Positions 17,546 to 28,498 are shown, counted from the stretch's first letter. The stretch: DNA of 64,000 bases from Hyphomicrobiales bacterium (GCA_900489925.1 UEHQ01000008.1:62001-126000); one strand, 5' to 3'. Notes: generated from the sequence alone by a model not told the origin. Numbers and translations are program-made.

Positions 17546-18187
17546 ATGGCAAGCGCGGACCAATTGATCAACGCCTTCACCACACTGCTGGTGACCATCG
17601 ATCCACCGGGGCTTGCGCCGATCTTTCTGGGCCTGACGACCGGCATGAGCCGGAGCCAGCGCAAGCAGGTCGCCATCCGCGGTTCGGTCATCGCCTTCAT
17701 CATCCTGGCGGTCTTTGCCCTGTTCGGCTCCAGCGTGCTTGGCGTGCTCGGCATTTCGATCGGCGCCTTCCGCATCGCCGGTGGGCTGCTGCTCTTCTGG
17801 ATTGCCTTCGAAATGGTCTTCGAGAAGCGTCAGGACCGAAAGGAAAAGACCAGCACGGCGGCCATCACCATCGACCACATCCACAACATCTCGGTGTTTC
17901 CGCTGGCCATACCGCTGATTTCAGGCCCTGGCGCCATCTCAGCGACCATCCTGATCGCGGGCTCGATGCAGACGTCCTTCGAGCGGGCGCAACTGATCAT
18001 GGTCATTGCCGCCAGCCTGATGCTCCTGTTCCTGGCGCTTCTGATCGCAGACAGGCTCGACCGCTTTCTCGGCGTTACCGGTCGGGCGATCCTGACCCGC
18101 CTGCTCGGCGTCATCCTGGCCGCTCTGGCGACCCAGTTTGTCGTCGACGGCGTCAAGTCGGCGATGAACCTCGCCCCGCCGGCCTGA
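17546..18187 (+). CDS. MarC-family integral membrane protein
   Basis: 213 residues with six hydrophobic segments; the start at 17546 follows a CAGGGAG ribosome binding site, and the more upstream frame looks non-coding. The family features NAFTTLLVTIDPPGLAPIF near the N-terminus and the ISGPGAIS segment in the middle. MarC proteins were once thought to be antibiotic resistance factors, but this has not held up, and the substrate is unknown. Divergent from gyrA and convergent with ssb. Confidence 0.9.
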   Translation: MASADQLINAFTTLLVTIDPPGLAPIFLGLTTGMSRSQRKQVAIRGSVIAFIILAVFALFGSSVLGVLGISIGAFRIAGGLLLFWIAFEMVFEKRQDRKEKTSTAAITIDHIHNISVFPLAIPLISGPGAISATILIAGSMQTSFERAQLIMVIAASLMLLFLALLIADRLDRFLGVTGRAILTRLLGVILAALATQFVVDGVKSAMNLAPPA

Positions 18188-18196
18188 CCTCAAAAC

Positions 18197-18223
18197 AAAA
18201 ACGGCGCACCCAAGGCGCGCCGT
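18197..18223 (-). terminator. Terminator of ssb
   Basis: Read on the minus strand, stem ACGGCGC / GCGCCGT is followed by TTTTTGTTTT, 27 bases after the ssb stop. Confidence 0.7.
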
Positions 18224-18249
18224 CTCAAAGCTTGATGTAAACCGTCCGA

Positions 18250-18795
18250 TCAGAACGGGATATCGTCGTCGAGATCGCGCGAGAAATTGCCGCCGCCGGA
18301 GGACGCGCCACCACGGCCGGACGACTGCGACGGCGCGCCGTAGTCGTCACCGTAGCCACCACCACTGCCGCCGCCGTAGTCATTGCTGCTGTTGTTGCTG
18401 CGACCACCGCCGCCGAAGCCGGAGCTTGCACCGCCGCCTTCGCCGCGCCCGTCGAGCATGGTCAGCGTCGAGCCGAAGCCCTGCAGCACCACTTCCGTTG
18501 AATAGCGGTCCTGGCCCTGCTGGTCCTGCCACTTACGGGTCTGCAGCGCGCCTTCGATATAGAGCTTGGCGCCCTTCTTCACATACTGCTCGACGACCTT
18601 GCAGAGACCTTCATTGAAGACGACCACATTGTGCCATTCCGTCTTCTCGCGGCGTTCGCCGGAGTTGCGGTCGCGCCACGTCTCGGACGTCGCGATACGA
18701 AGGTTGGCGATCGGCCGGCCATCCTGCGTGCGCCGGATTTCGGGGTCGGCGCCCACGTTTCCGATCAGAATTACCTTGTTTACGCTGCCAGCCAT
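18250..18795 (-). CDS. ssb: Single-stranded DNA-binding protein
   Basis: 181 residues from the ATG at 18795, which has a GGTAGGG site upstream; a GTG nine bases earlier is possible. The OB-fold N-terminus begins [25 protein letters not shown] and includes TEWHNVVVF and [11 protein letters not shown]. Then come a long Gly/Ser-rich linker and the acidic tip DDDIPF that docks repair proteins. It acts in replication, recombination and repair. Divergent from uvrA with an SOS box in the shared region, as in many alphaproteobacteria. Confidence 0.97.
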   Translation of the reverse strand: MAGSVNKVILIGNVGADPEIRRTQDGRPIANLRIATSETWRDRNSGERREKTEWHNVVVFNEGLCKVVEQYVKKGAKLYIEGALQTRKWQDQQGQDRYSTEVVLQGFGSTLTMLDGRGEGGGASSGFGGGGRSNNSSNDYGGGSGGGYGDDYGAPSQSSGRGGASSGGGNFSRDLDDDIPF

Positions 18796-18908
18796 ACTTT
18801 TCACCCTACCTGCCGCCCTGCCCGGCGGCGCTTGAAATAATCGATGTACCTTAAACTATAGCGCGCCGCCTATGGGCGTCCATTGCCGGTTCATCCACAA
18901 GGAATTTT

Positions 18909-18923
18909 GTTCTTTATTTGTTC
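18909..18923 (+). promoter_or_regulatory. LexA (SOS) box, GTTC-N7-GTTC
   Basis: GTTCTTTATTTGTTC is an exact match to the direct-repeat LexA box of alphaproteobacteria. It lies 122 bases before the uvrA start and 113 bases from the ssb start, so LexA could control one or both. Confidence 0.85.
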
Positions 18924-19045
18924 TATTTTATCCCTATGATCCTGTCAACCGAATCGAAAACCTTGCACCAGATGGACATTCAGCCTCGACTCGCCAGCCG
19001 GCATCACTAAATAAGGGGCTTGTTCCAGCACAGAAGCAGAAGACG

Positions 19046-21967
19046 ATGAGCGAACTGAAGACGATTTCAATCCGTGGCGCGCGCGAGCACAATCTGAAGG
19101 GCATCGACCTTGATCTGCCGCGCAACAAGCTTATCGTCATGACGGGCCTGTCGGGGTCGGGCAAATCTTCGCTCGCCTTCGACACCATCTATGCCGAGGG
19201 CCAGCGCCGCTACGTCGAGAGCCTGTCGGCCTATGCCCGCCAGTTCCTCGAGATGATGCAGAAGCCCGATGTCGACCAGATCGACGGCCTCTCGCCGGCA
19301 ATCTCGATCGAGCAGAAGACGACCTCGCGCAACCCGCGCTCGACGGTCGGGACCGTCACCGAGATCTACGACTACATGCGCCTGCTGTTCGCGCGCGTCG
19401 GCGTTCCCTATTCGCCGGCTACCGGCCTGCCGATCGAAAGCCAGACCGTCAGCCAGATGGTCGACCGTATTCTTGCCTTCGAGGAAGGCACGCGGCTTTT
19501 CATCCTCGCGCCGCTCGTGCGCGGCCGCAAGGGCGAGTATAAGAAGGAACTCGCGGAGCTCATGAAGAAGGGCTTCCAGCGCGTCAAGATCGATGGCCAG
19601 TTCTACGAGATCGCTGATGCTCCCGCGCTCGACAAGAAATACAAGCACGACATCGATATCGTCGTTGACCGAGTCGTCGTGCGCGCCGATGTATCGGCGC
19701 GCCTGGCCGACAGCCTTGAAACCTCGCTGAAGCTCGCCGATGGCCTCGCCATCGCCGAATTCGCCGACAAGCCGCTACCAGTGGAAGAAACCGCCGCCGG
19801 CGGCTCGGCCAACAAATCGCTCAACGAGACGCACGAACGCGTGCTGTTCTCGGAAAAGTTCGCCTGCCCGGTCTCGGGCTTCACCATCTCCGAGATCGAG
19901 CCGCGCCTCTTCTCCTTCAACAATCCGGCCGGTGCCTGCCCGACCTGCGACGGCCTCGGCGCCCAGCAGAAGATCGACGCCAACCTGATCGTGCCCGAGC
20001 CCGAACGGACATTGCGCGACGGCGCGATTGCCCCGTGGGCCAAATCGTCGTCTCCCTACTACAACCAGACGCTCGAAGCACTCGGCAAGCATTTCGGCTT
20101 CAAGCTTGGCGCTCGCTGGAACGATCTCTCAGCAACCGCACAGGACGTCATCCTCAACGGGACTGACGAGAAGATCGAGTTCCATTATGCCGACGGTGCG
20201 CGCTCCTACACCACGCACAAGAACTTCGAAGGCATCATCACCAATCTCGAGCGCCGCTGGAAGGAAACCGACAGCGCCTGGGCTCGCGAGGAAATCGAGC
20301 GCTACATGTCGGCCGCGCCCTGCCCGTCCTGCAACGGCTTCCGCCTGAAGCCGGAAGCACTGGCCGTGAAGGTCAACAAGCTGCACATTGGCCAGGTCAC
20401 CGACATGTCGATCCGCGTCGCCCGCGACTGGTTCGAAACACTGCCTGGCAGTTTCAACGCCAAGCAGAACGAGATCGCCGTCCGGATCCTGAAGGAAATC
20501 AGGGACCGCCTGCGCTTCCTCAACGACGTCGGCCTCGAATATCTGAGCCTCTCGCGTAACTCAGGCACGCTGTCGGGCGGCGAAAGCCAGCGTATCCGCC
20601 TCGCCTCGCAGATCGGCTCCGGCCTGACCGGCGTTCTCTACGTGCTCGACGAGCCGTCAATCGGCCTGCACCAGCGCGACAATGCCCGCCTCTTGGAAAC
20701 GCTGAAGCACCTGCGCGACATCGGCAACACGGTTATCGTCGTCGAGCATGACGAAGACGCTATCCTGACGGCCGACGACGTCGTCGACATCGGTCCGGCG
20801 GCCGGCATTCATGGCGGCGAGGTCATCGCCCACGGCACGCCGCAGGATATCATGGCGAACCCGAAGTCACTGACCGGTAAATACCTGTCGGGCGAGCTTG
20901 GCGTGCCGGTCCCCGACGAGCGCCGCAAGGTGAAAAAGGGCAAGGAAATCAAAGTCGTCGGTGCCCGCGGCAACAACCTGAAGAACGTCACGGCATCGAT
21001 TCCGCTCGGCGTCTTCACCGCGGTCACGGGTGTGTCCGGTGGCGGCAAGTCCACCTTCCTGATCGAGACGCTCTACAAGTCCGCGGCCCGTCGTGTCATG
21101 GGCGCGCGCGAAATCCCGGCTGATCACGACCGCATCGACGGCTTCGAGCACATCGACAAGGTCATCGACATCGACCAGTCGCCGATCGGCCGCACCCCGC
21201 GCTCCAATCCGGCCACCTACACCGGCGCCTTCACGCCGATCCGCGACTGGTTCGCCGGCCTGCCGGAGGCAAAGGCGCGCGGCTACCAGCCGGGCCGCTT
21301 CTCCTTCAACGTCAAGGGTGGCCGCTGCGAGGCCTGCCAGGGCGACGGCGTCATCAAGATCGAGATGCACTTCCTGCCCGACGTCTACGTCACTTGCGAC
21401 GTCTGCCACGGCAAGCGCTACAACCGCGAAACGCTCGACGTCACCTTCAAGCAGAAGTCGATCGCGGACGTGCTCGACATGACCGTCGAGGAAGGCGTCG
21501 ACTTCTTCGCCGCTGTCCCGGCCGTGCGCGACAAGCTGCAGGCGCTGAAGGACGTGGGGCTCGGCTATATCAAGGTCGGCCAGCAGGCGAACACGCTGTC
21601 GGGCGGCGAGGCCCAGCGCGTCAAGCTAGCCAAGGAACTGTCGAAGCGCTCGACCGGACGCACGCTCTACATCCTCGATGAGCCGACGACAGGCTTGCAC
21701 TTCCACGACGTCGCCAAGCTGCTCGAGATGCTGCATGAGCTCGTCAATCAGGGCAATTCCGTCGTGGTCATCGAACACAATCTCGAAGTCATCAAAACGG
21801 CCGACTGGGTCCTCGATTTCGGACCCGAAGGTGGCGATGGCGGTGGCGAGATCGTTGCATCTGGAACACCAGAGGCAATCGTTAAGGAGAAGCGTTCCTA
21901 TACCGGTCAGTTCCTCAAGGAGTTGCTGGAACGGCGGCCAGTGAAGAAGGTCCAGGCGGCGGAGTGA
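19046..21967 (+). CDS. uvrA: Excinuclease ABC subunit A
   Basis: 973 residues from the ATG at 19046 ([19 protein letters not shown]); the frame is open 174 bases further upstream but runs through the SOS box and is not UvrA-like. The damage-recognition ATPase of nucleotide excision repair has two ABC modules: Walker [10 protein letters not shown] (about 34-42) and GVSGGGKST, signatures LSGGESQR and LSGGEAQR. Zinc-binding cysteines are present in CPTCDG, CPSCNG, CEACQG and CDVCHG. An upstream LexA box implies SOS induction. It overlaps the next small gene by four bases. Confidence 0.97.
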   Translation: MSELKTISIRGAREHNLKGIDLDLPRNKLIVMTGLSGSGKSSLAFDTIYAEGQRRYVESLSAYARQFLEMMQKPDVDQIDGLSPAISIEQKTTSRNPRSTVGTVTEIYDYMRLLFARVGVPYSPATGLPIESQTVSQMVDRILAFEEGTRLFILAPLVRGRKGEYKKELAELMKKGFQRVKIDGQFYEIADAPALDKKYKHDIDIVVDRVVVRADVSARLADSLETSLKLADGLAIAEFADKPLPVEETAAGGSANKSLNETHERVLFSEKFACPVSGFTISEIEPRLFSFNNPAGACPTCDGLGAQQKIDANLIVPEPERTLRDGAIAPWAKSSSPYYNQTLEALGKHFGFKLGARWNDLSATAQDVILNGTDEKIEFHYADGARSYTTHKNFEGIITNLERRWKETDSAWAREEIERYMSAAPCPSCNGFRLKPEALAVKVNKLHIGQVTDMSIRVARDWFETLPGSFNAKQNEIAVRILKEIRDRLRFLNDVGLEYLSLSRNSGTLSGGESQRIRLASQIGSGLTGVLYVLDEPSIGLHQRDNARLLETLKHLRDIGNTVIVVEHDEDAILTADDVVDIGPAAGIHGGEVIAHGTPQDIMANPKSLTGKYLSGELGVPVPDERRKVKKGKEIKVVGARGNNLKNVTASIPLGVFTAVTGVSGGGKSTFLIETLYKSAARRVMGAREIPADHDRIDGFEHIDKVIDIDQSPIGRTPRSNPATYTGAFTPIRDWFAGLPEAKARGYQPGRFSFNVKGGRCEACQGDGVIKIEMHFLPDVYVTCDVCHGKRYNRETLDVTFKQKSIADVLDMTVEEGVDFFAAVPAVRDKLQALKDVGLGYIKVGQQANTLSGGEAQRVKLAKELSKRSTGRTLYILDEPTTGLHFHDVAKLLEMLHELVNQGNSVVVIEHNLEVIKTADWVLDFGPEGGDGGGEIVASGTPEAIVKEKRSYTGQFLKELLERRPVKKVQAAE

Positions 21968-22290
21968 GCGATATCCTCTCCACGGTGCGCGCGCTGATCG
22001 CTGACGACAAGTTCAGGATATCTGCGCACGCACTGAAGGAGCTATTGAACGACGATCTGCTGATCGAACCGTTGGTCACAGGAATAGCTTCCGCTGTCCC
22101 CGTGGAAGAGTATCCGCAGTATCATAAGGGACCATGCGTTTTGGTCCTCCAGACAGACGAGCGGGGAAGACCTATTCATCTGCTTTGGGGCATCCCTGCC
22201 GGTGCGACTGAGCCGGCTGTCTTGATTACCGCCTACATTCCCGATCCTGATCGCTGGAATGACGATTTCACCAGGAGGAAGCCGCAATGA
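21964..22290 (+). CDS. DUF4258 protein, toxin-like
   Basis: 108 residues with a GTG start inside the last codons of uvrA (four-base overlap). Recognised from the [11 protein letters not shown] segment near the N-terminus and the C-terminal [17 protein letters not shown], both typical of DUF4258. This family is often found as the first gene of two-gene modules and is considered related in fold to small RelE-like or BrnT-like toxins, but its activity is not established. It overlaps the downstream partner by four bases. If it is co-transcribed with uvrA it would be SOS-induced. Confidence 0.7.
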   Translation: MSDILSTVRALIADDKFRISAHALKELLNDDLLIEPLVTGIASAVPVEEYPQYHKGPCVLVLQTDERGRPIHLLWGIPAGATEPAVLITAYIPDPDRWNDDFTRRKPQ

Positions 22291-22550
22291 CGAGACAGGC
22301 GTCGCAGCTCATTCGTGAAGGGGAATTTGCCGCTGAGGTCGTTGTCGAGCTTCACGACGACGGTGGTGAATGGTCTCCGACGGTAAGCCCGGAGGATATC
22401 CGCAAGCTGGATCGCGTACGCCGCGCTCTTCGTGATCGCGATTTCGAACGTGCCGAGAAGGATGCCCGCGTCTTTCGGCTGGTGCCGCGCGAGGCTGACT
22501 ATTCGAAAAGCGGTTTTGGCGAAAACGAACAGGATGGATTCAAATCATGA
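22287..22550 (+). CDS. Small partner of the DUF4258 gene, antitoxin-like
   Basis: 87 residues, acidic and charged, with VVELHDDGGEWSPTVSPEDI near the start and a helical LDRVRRALRDRDFERAEKDA middle. No DNA-binding motif is obvious. It overlaps both neighbours by four bases, so it is coupled to the DUF4258 gene and to the DUF72 gene. The small size, pairing and charge suggest an antitoxin or cofactor of the DUF4258 protein, but this is inferred from organisation only. Confidence 0.6.
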   Translation: MTRQASQLIREGEFAAEVVVELHDDGGEWSPTVSPEDIRKLDRVRRALRDRDFERAEKDARVFRLVPREADYSKSGFGENEQDGFKS

Positions 22551-23353
22551 CAAAATCCGGCACTATTCGCGTCGGCATCGGCGGCTGGACGTTCGAGCCG
22601 TGGCGCAACCACTTCTTTCCCTCAGACCTCAAGCAGAAGGACGAGCTGCATTATGCCAGCCGTCAGCTCAAAGTCATCGAGGTCAACGGAACCTATTACA
22701 GCTCCCAGAAGCCGGAAACCTTTGCCAAGTGGGCGGCTGATGTGCCCGAGGGCTTCATATTTTCACTGAAGGCCAGCCGTTTCAGCACCAATCGCAAGAT
22801 CCTCGCGGAAGCCGGTGAATCGGTCGAGCGCTTTCTCGGCCAGGGCATTGTCGAACTCGGTCCTCATCTCGGGCCTATCCTCTGGCAGTTTGCGCCGACA
22901 AAGAAGTTCGAGCCGGACGATTTCGAGGGCTTCCTCAAGCTCCTGCCAAGCAAGCAGGACGGCCTGCCGCTGAAGCACGTCGTCGAGGTCCGCCACGATT
23001 CCTTCAAGGTACCGGAGTTCGTCGCGCTGCTCGCGAAATACGGCATTGCGCCGGTTTGTGCAGAGCATTTCGATTATCCGATGGTCGCCGACGTCACGGC
23101 CGATTTCGTCTATGCGCGGCTGCAGAAGGGCTCGGACGAAATCAAGACCTGCTACCCGCCGAGTGATTTGAAAGCCTGGGCAAAACGGCTGGAGACATGG
23201 GCGACCGGCAAGGTGCCGGATGACCTGCCGTTGATCGACGCTAACCGCACGGTGAAGCAGGAACCGCGCGACGTCTTCGCCTTCATGATTCATGAGGGCA
23301 AGGTCAATGCACCATTTGGTGCGATCGCGCTACAGGAAGAAGTCTCCGGCTAG
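22547..23353 (+). CDS. DUF72 (YecE-like) protein
   Basis: 268 residues. DUF72 proteins have a TIM-barrel fold and no established reaction. Recognised from the N-terminal VGIGGWTFEPWRNHFFP, the ALKASRFSTN-like FSLKASRF segment, GPILWQFAP and the VVEVRHDSF strand. It overlaps the preceding small gene by four bases, so it may be the last gene of a uvrA operon. It converges on the NAD(P)HX repair gene. Confidence 0.9.
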   Translation: MTKSGTIRVGIGGWTFEPWRNHFFPSDLKQKDELHYASRQLKVIEVNGTYYSSQKPETFAKWAADVPEGFIFSLKASRFSTNRKILAEAGESVERFLGQGIVELGPHLGPILWQFAPTKKFEPDDFEGFLKLLPSKQDGLPLKHVVEVRHDSFKVPEFVALLAKYGIAPVCAEHFDYPMVADVTADFVYARLQKGSDEIKTCYPPSDLKAWAKRLETWATGKVPDDLPLIDANRTVKQEPRDVFAFMIHEGKVNAPFGAIALQEEVSG

Positions 23354-23359
23354 CGCCCC

Positions 23360-24835
23360 TCAAAGCGGCAGGACATGCGAAACGAGGTCCTCGGCCGTCA
23401 GGCCCTTGCCTGCCCGGGTCCCAGCCTCTCCGTGCAGGTAGACGCCGGCTGCTGCCGCCTCAAATGCAGGCATCCCCTGCGCCATCAACGCGCCGATAAT
23501 GCCGGCGAGCACATCGCCTGATCCTGCAGTGGCGAGCCAGGCCGGTGCGTTGGTGTTGATCAATGCACGGCCATCGGGGGCGGCGATCACTGTATCGGCT
23601 CCCTTGAAAACGATAGCGGCATTGGCGCGGGCGGCCGCTTTCTGGGCCTTGTCGACCTTGCCGAGCTTCGCATCCTCGGCGATATCAGGAAAGAGCCGGC
23701 CGAATTCGCCGCCATGCGGGGTCATGACCAATCGGGTCTCTCCATCCGCAAACAGGCCGAACAACTCTGCGGGGTCTTCCCGAAACGACGAGATGCCGTC
23801 GGCATCGAGAACCAGGCGACGCTCGCGAAGGGCGGCCACAAAGGCGCGCGCTTTGGCACCGGCGCCGAAGCCAGGCCCGAGAACGAATGTCTGCAGCCGT
23901 TCGTCTTGCAGCCATGTGAGGAGATCCGCCTCGCTGTCGATGGCATGCAGCATGACCGCCGTCAGATGCGTCGCATTTTCGGCCGTCGCCTCGCTCGGCG
24001 CTGCGATCGTCGCAAGCCCGGCGCCGGCCCGCAGCCCCGCCATCGCTGACATTCGCGCAGCGCCTGTTTTGCCGGCACCGCCCGAAAACACGGCCAGATG
24101 ACCGCGCGTGTATTTGTGGGTCTCCTGCCCCGCTGAATGCAGCGTTGGCATCCAACGTTCGGGCAGGTTCTCGGCGACCTGCCCCTTCGCCTCCGCCCGC
24201 ACGATGCGTGCCGGTATGCCGATATCCAGCACCTCCAGCGATCCGCACAACTCCCGGCCCGGCAGCAGAAGATGACCGGGCTTCCGGGTCATGAACGTAA
24301 TCGTCCGCTCGGCAACAAATGTTGCACCGAGAACCGCGCCGGTTCGTCCGTCGAGGCCAGACGGCAGGTCCACGGCAAGCACAGGCACGCGTGCAGCCGA
24401 GACACGCCCGATCACGCTAGCAACGGCCTCGGGCACGTCCCGGCTTAACCCGGCGCCGAAGAGCGCATCGATCACCACGTCTCCCGTCGCCGGCTGGTAG
24501 TCCTCGAGCGACGACGTCTGTTCACCCCAGCCATCGCGCGCCCGCGCTGCGTCGCCTTTCAGCTGCGTCGGGTCGCCCAGATGGAACACATCGACCTCAA
24601 CGCCGCTATCCGCAAGGCACCGCGCCGCCACATAGCCGTCACCGCCATTGTTACCCGGACCACACAGAATGACCGCGCGGACAGCCCCTGAATGGAACCG
24701 GAGAAAGGCGGCGGCCACGCCGGCCCCCGCACGCAGCATCAAGCCAAAGCTGTCAATGCCGGATGCGGCGGCAGCCGTATCGACAGCAGCCATTTCGGAG
24801 GGTGATAAAAGGAGGTGCGCGAGACTCTGGTTCAT
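23360..24835 (-). CDS. nnr: Bifunctional NAD(P)H-hydrate epimerase / ADP-dependent dehydratase
   Basis: 491 residues from the ATG at 24835. The N-terminal domain (about 1-210, YjeF-N) carries the CGPGNNGGDGYVAAR motif and epimerises S- and R-NAD(P)HX. The C-terminal ribokinase-like domain (about 220-491, YjeF-C) has TPHGGEFGRLFP, FKGADTVIA and the NAPAWLATAGSGDVLAG motif of the ADP-dependent dehydratase. Together they repair hydrated nicotinamide cofactors. A promoter must lie in the region shared with glnB. A single gene; both halves look intact. Confidence 0.93.
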   Translation of the reverse strand: MNQSLAHLLLSPSEMAAVDTAAAASGIDSFGLMLRAGAGVAAAFLRFHSGAVRAVILCGPGNNGGDGYVAARCLADSGVEVDVFHLGDPTQLKGDAARARDGWGEQTSSLEDYQPATGDVVIDALFGAGLSRDVPEAVASVIGRVSAARVPVLAVDLPSGLDGRTGAVLGATFVAERTITFMTRKPGHLLLPGRELCGSLEVLDIGIPARIVRAEAKGQVAENLPERWMPTLHSAGQETHKYTRGHLAVFSGGAGKTGAARMSAMAGLRAGAGLATIAAPSEATAENATHLTAVMLHAIDSEADLLTWLQDERLQTFVLGPGFGAGAKARAFVAALRERRLVLDADGISSFREDPAELFGLFADGETRLVMTPHGGEFGRLFPDIAEDAKLGKVDKAQKAAARANAAIVFKGADTVIAAPDGRALINTNAPAWLATAGSGDVLAGIIGALMAQGMPAFEAAAAGVYLHGEAGTRAGKGLTAEDLVSHVLPL

Positions 24836-25515
<680 letters not shown>

Positions 25516-25572
25516 CCTTTGTCGCCTTCCGGCGAAACAACGTATCGTCATCTCAAATAAAGGAACTATTTA

Positions 25573-26982
25573 ATGGCGACCGCAAGCGAAATCCTCAAGC
25601 AAATCAAGGATAACGACGTCAAGTTCGTGGATCTGCGCTTTACCGACCCGAAGGGTAAGCTGCAGCACGTAACGATGGATGTGGTTTGCGTCGATGAAGA
25701 CATGTTCGCCGATGGCGTCATGTTCGACGGCTCCTCGATCGGCGGCTGGAAGGCTATCAACGAATCCGACATGGTGTTGATGCCGGACCCCGAAACGGTT
25801 CACATGGATCCGTTCTTCGCGCAGTCCACCATGGTCATCCTCTGCGATATCCTGGACCCGGTTTCGGGCGAAGCCTATAACCGCGATCCGCGCGGCACCG
25901 CCAAGAAGGCCGAAGCCTACCTCAAGGCATCGGGCATCGGCGACACCGTATTCGTCGGTCCCGAAGCCGAGTTCTTCATTTTCGATGACGTGCGCTACAA
26001 GGCCGACCCTTATAACACCGGCTTCAAGCTCGACTCCACCGAACTGCCGTCCAACGACGACACCGAATACGAGACCGGCAACCTGGGCCACCGTCCGCGT
26101 GTCAAGGGCGGCTACTTCCCGGTTCCGCCGATCGACAGCTGCCAGGACATGCGCTCCGAAATGCTGACCGTCCTGTCGGAGATGGGCGTCGTCGTCGAGA
26201 AACACCACCATGAAGTGGCCGCTGCCCAGCACGAGCTCGGCATCAAGTTCGACACGCTCGTTCGCAACGCCGACAAGATGCAGATCTACAAGTACGTCGT
26301 GCACCAGGTCGCCAATGCCTACGGCAAGACGGCAACCTTCATGCCGAAGCCGATCTTCGGCGACAACGGCTCGGGCATGCACGTCCACCTTTCGATCTGG
26401 AAGGGCGGCAAGCCGAGCTTCGCCGGTGACGAATACGCAGGTCTGTCCGAGAGCTGCCTCTATTTCATCGGCGGCGTCATCAAGCACGCCAAGGCGCTGA
26501 ATGCTTTCACCAACCCGTCGACGAACTCCTACAAGCGTCTCGTCCCGGGCTATGAGGCACCGGTCCTGCTCGCCTACTCGGCCCGCAACCGTTCGGCCTC
26601 GTGCCGCATTCCGTTCGGCAACAACCCGAAGGCAAAGCGCGTCGAAGTCCGCTTCCCGGATCCGATGGCGAACCCCTACCTCGCCTTCGCAGCGATGCTG
26701 ATGGCCGGCCTCGACGGCATCAAGAACAAGATCCATCCAGGCAAGGCCATGGACAAGGATCTCTACGACCTGCCGCCGAAGGAACTGAAGAAGATCCCGA
26801 CGGTCTGCGGCTCGCTGCGCGAAGCGCTGGAAAGCCTCGACAAGGATCGCAAGTTCCTGACCGCCGGCGGAGTGTTCGACGACGACCAGATCGACAGCTT
26901 CATCGAACTGAAGATGATCGAGGTCATGCGCTACGACATGACGCCGCATCCCGTCGAATACGACATGTACTATTCTGCCTGA
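25573..26982 (+). CDS. glnA: Glutamine synthetase type I
   Basis: 469 residues. Makes glutamine from glutamate, ammonia and ATP; forms a dodecamer in the cytosol. Signatures seen: [11 protein letters not shown], the ATP-binding [31 protein letters not shown], and the adenylylation site [11 protein letters not shown] with Tyr398 (equivalent to E. coli Tyr397). It is therefore the regulated GSI-beta form. Ribosome binding site AAAGGA. Second gene of the operon with glnB and probably read from the RpoN promoter upstream; a hairpin follows the stop. Confidence 0.98.
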   Translation: MATASEILKQIKDNDVKFVDLRFTDPKGKLQHVTMDVVCVDEDMFADGVMFDGSSIGGWKAINESDMVLMPDPETVHMDPFFAQSTMVILCDILDPVSGEAYNRDPRGTAKKAEAYLKASGIGDTVFVGPEAEFFIFDDVRYKADPYNTGFKLDSTELPSNDDTEYETGNLGHRPRVKGGYFPVPPIDSCQDMRSEMLTVLSEMGVVVEKHHHEVAAAQHELGIKFDTLVRNADKMQIYKYVVHQVANAYGKTATFMPKPIFGDNGSGMHVHLSIWKGGKPSFAGDEYAGLSESCLYFIGGVIKHAKALNAFTNPSTNSYKRLVPGYEAPVLLAYSARNRSASCRIPFGNNPKAKRVEVRFPDPMANPYLAFAAMLMAGLDGIKNKIHPGKAMDKDLYDLPPKELKKIPTVCGSLREALESLDKDRKFLTAGGVFDDDQIDSFIELKMIEVMRYDMTPHPVEYDMYYSA

Positions 26983-26990
26983 TGATAGAA

Positions 26991-27014
26991 GAAGCCCCGG
27001 TCTTCCGGGGCTTC
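26991..27014 (+). terminator. Probable terminator of glnA
   Basis: A ten-base stem GAAGCCCCGG / CCGGGGCTTC with a 4-base loop lies 8 bases after glnA, but the following T-run is weak (TTG). Confidence 0.55.
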
Positions 27015-27134
27015 TTGCCTGCCCGACGTCACGGACGATCTATGTGGATGTGACACTCATGTGACGAGATCTCGCACAAATCTTGATTTGAGCGAGACCA
27101 ATCACCAAATCAGGTGATGAAAGGAAGTCGTACC

Positions 27135-27464
27135 ATGAAAGAAAAAACAGCTAAGTTCAGTATCGGTGAAGTGGTTCGGCACAAGGTATTTCCGTTTCGC
27201 GGCGTCATCTTCGATGTCGATCCGGAATTTGCGAACACGGAAGAATGGTGGAACTCAATCCCCGCCGAAGTGCGCCCTAGCAAGGACCAACCCTTCTACC
27301 ATCTGCTCGCCGAAAATGACGAGAACGAATACGTTGCCTACGTATCTGAGCAGAACCTCGTGAATGACGAGAGCGGCGTCCCGCTCCGCAACGAACAGGT
27401 CTATCAGGTCTTCGATATGGCGCCGACCGGGCAGTTCAAACCCAAGATGAGCTTCGCCCACTAA
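27135..27464 (+). CDS. hspQ: HspQ-type heat shock / hemimethylated-DNA-binding protein
   Basis: 109 residues from the ATG at 27135, which follows an AAAGGAAG site. Family features: KFSIGEVVRHKVFPFRGVIFDVDP near the start (shortened: VVRHKVFPFRGVIFDV) and PFYHLLAENDENEYVAYVSEQNL in the middle (shortened: YHLLAEN-AYVSEQNL). HspQ (YccV) was described as binding hemimethylated oriC DNA and, later, as an adaptor that specifies proteins for Lon degradation. Own promoter region and own terminator. Confidence 0.9.
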   Translation: MKEKTAKFSIGEVVRHKVFPFRGVIFDVDPEFANTEEWWNSIPAEVRPSKDQPFYHLLAENDENEYVAYVSEQNLVNDESGVPLRNEQVYQVFDMAPTGQFKPKMSFAH

Positions 27465-27486
27465 CTCCAGGCATACTCAATTCAAA

Positions 27487-27509
27487 CCCCGCTTCCCGGC
27501 GGGGTTTTT
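27487..27509 (+). terminator. Terminator of hspQ
   Basis: Stem CCCCGC / GCGGGG followed by TTTTT, 22 bases after the stop. Confidence 0.9.
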
Positions 27510-27527
27510 CTTTGCCCTGCCGGCAAC

Positions 27528-27552
27528 AAAAAACCCGGCCTTGAGCCGGGTT
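27528..27552 (-). terminator. Terminator of the IalB-type gene
   Basis: Minus-strand stem AACCCGGC / GCCGGGTT with a 5-base loop, followed by TTTTTT. It faces the hspQ terminator, so the two convergent genes are separated by a double stop. Confidence 0.9.
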
Positions 27553-27577
27553 CTTCGTGAATTCCAAGAGGATCAGA

Positions 27578-28228
27578 TTACTGAGCCTTGGCGGCCTTCT
27601 GAGCGTCTTCAAGCTTCTTGCGCGCTTCGTCGGCCTTCTTCTGCATGCTGTCCTGCAGGCTCTTCTGACTTTCAGCCAGCTTCGACTGGGATACAGCCTC
27701 GCCGTCGTATGCACCGGTGAAGCCTTCAAGCGAAATCTTGATCGGGTTCGGCGCGCGGCGGAAGTTGATCGAGGTCAGCACGAGATCTGTGCCCTTCTTC
27801 AGGCTTGCGATCATAGCGTCGGTCAGCGGGATCTGGGCGACGCAACGGTCAGGCATGCACATCAGGTAATCGATCTTCTGGGCCTTGCCACCGTCGATCT
27901 GCATCGCGATGCCTGGCGGGATCAGACGTGCCGGAGGAACCGAAACCTGGAGGCTCTTGTTGTTGATCTTGCCGGTGACGCTGATGAGGCCAACGCCAGT
28001 GACCAGCTGACCGCCGCCGGCGAGAACGACGTTCTGTACAACGCAGACATCATTGTCTTCCTGCTTGCTGCAGGTCTTGTACCAGCCAAGGCGAGGCGCG
28101 CCTGCAGCCTGGGCCGGAGCATCAGCCGACGCATCCTGCGCGAAAGAAGACACCGGAGCCGCTGCGGCGCCGAGCATCACGGCCAGAACGGACAGAGCTG
28201 CCCGCGTTTTCTTTTCAGACTTGAACAT
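27578..28228 (-). CDS. Invasion-associated locus B (IalB) family secreted protein
   Basis: 216 residues from the ATG at 28228, which has GGAG upstream and gives a signal peptide (MFKSEKKTRAALSVLAVML, then Ala-rich, SSFAQ cleavage). The IalB domain follows: GWYKTCSKQEDNDVCVVQN, IPPGIAMQIDGGKAQKIDYLMC (key parts MCMPDRCVAQIPL) with four or more conserved cysteines. A C-terminal lysine/alanine-rich helix (DEARKKLEDAQKAAKAQ) is added. The family was named from Bartonella but is common in non-pathogenic Rhizobiales; the molecular role in the periplasm is unknown. Confidence 0.9.
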   Translation of the reverse strand: MFKSEKKTRAALSVLAVMLGAAAAPVSSFAQDASADAPAQAAGAPRLGWYKTCSKQEDNDVCVVQNVVLAGGGQLVTGVGLISVTGKINNKSLQVSVPPARLIPPGIAMQIDGGKAQKIDYLMCMPDRCVAQIPLTDAMIASLKKGTDLVLTSINFRRAPNPIKISLEGFTGAYDGEAVSQSKLAESQKSLQDSMQKKADEARKKLEDAQKAAKAQ

Positions 28229-28498
28229 AACGAATTCCGTCTCCTGGTATCCCATTGGGACAGCGGATATGCCGTCCTCACCAACAGGGTTGTTCGCACC
28301 CCACCTCTTAAAAAAATGAGGCAAATGCATGACCCCCCGGCTTCGGGTTCTCCTGTTACATTGCGTCGTTAAAGATATCCAGTATTTCTTTGGCGTTTTG
28401 ACCATCGCCGGAAAGAATCTGCTGCCGATGGTGAACTGCTTGAGCTGCATGATACTGTCGGGATCGAATCGTACCGTCTTCCGGAAAGGATTTCAGGG

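Noticed and set aside
18872..19045. In-frame upstream extension of uvrA
   Set aside because: It would put the SOS box inside the coding region and adds residues unlike any UvrA N-terminus; the ATG at 19046 starts the conserved sequence.
25570..26949. A 459-codon minus-strand frame exactly opposite glnA
   Set aside because: Arises from high-GC third positions of glnA; glnA is unmistakable on the other strand.
28229..28498. Possible leader or riboswitch before the IalB-type gene
   Set aside because: Only a short GC hairpin and a T-run 25 bases away; no conserved switch architecture recognised.
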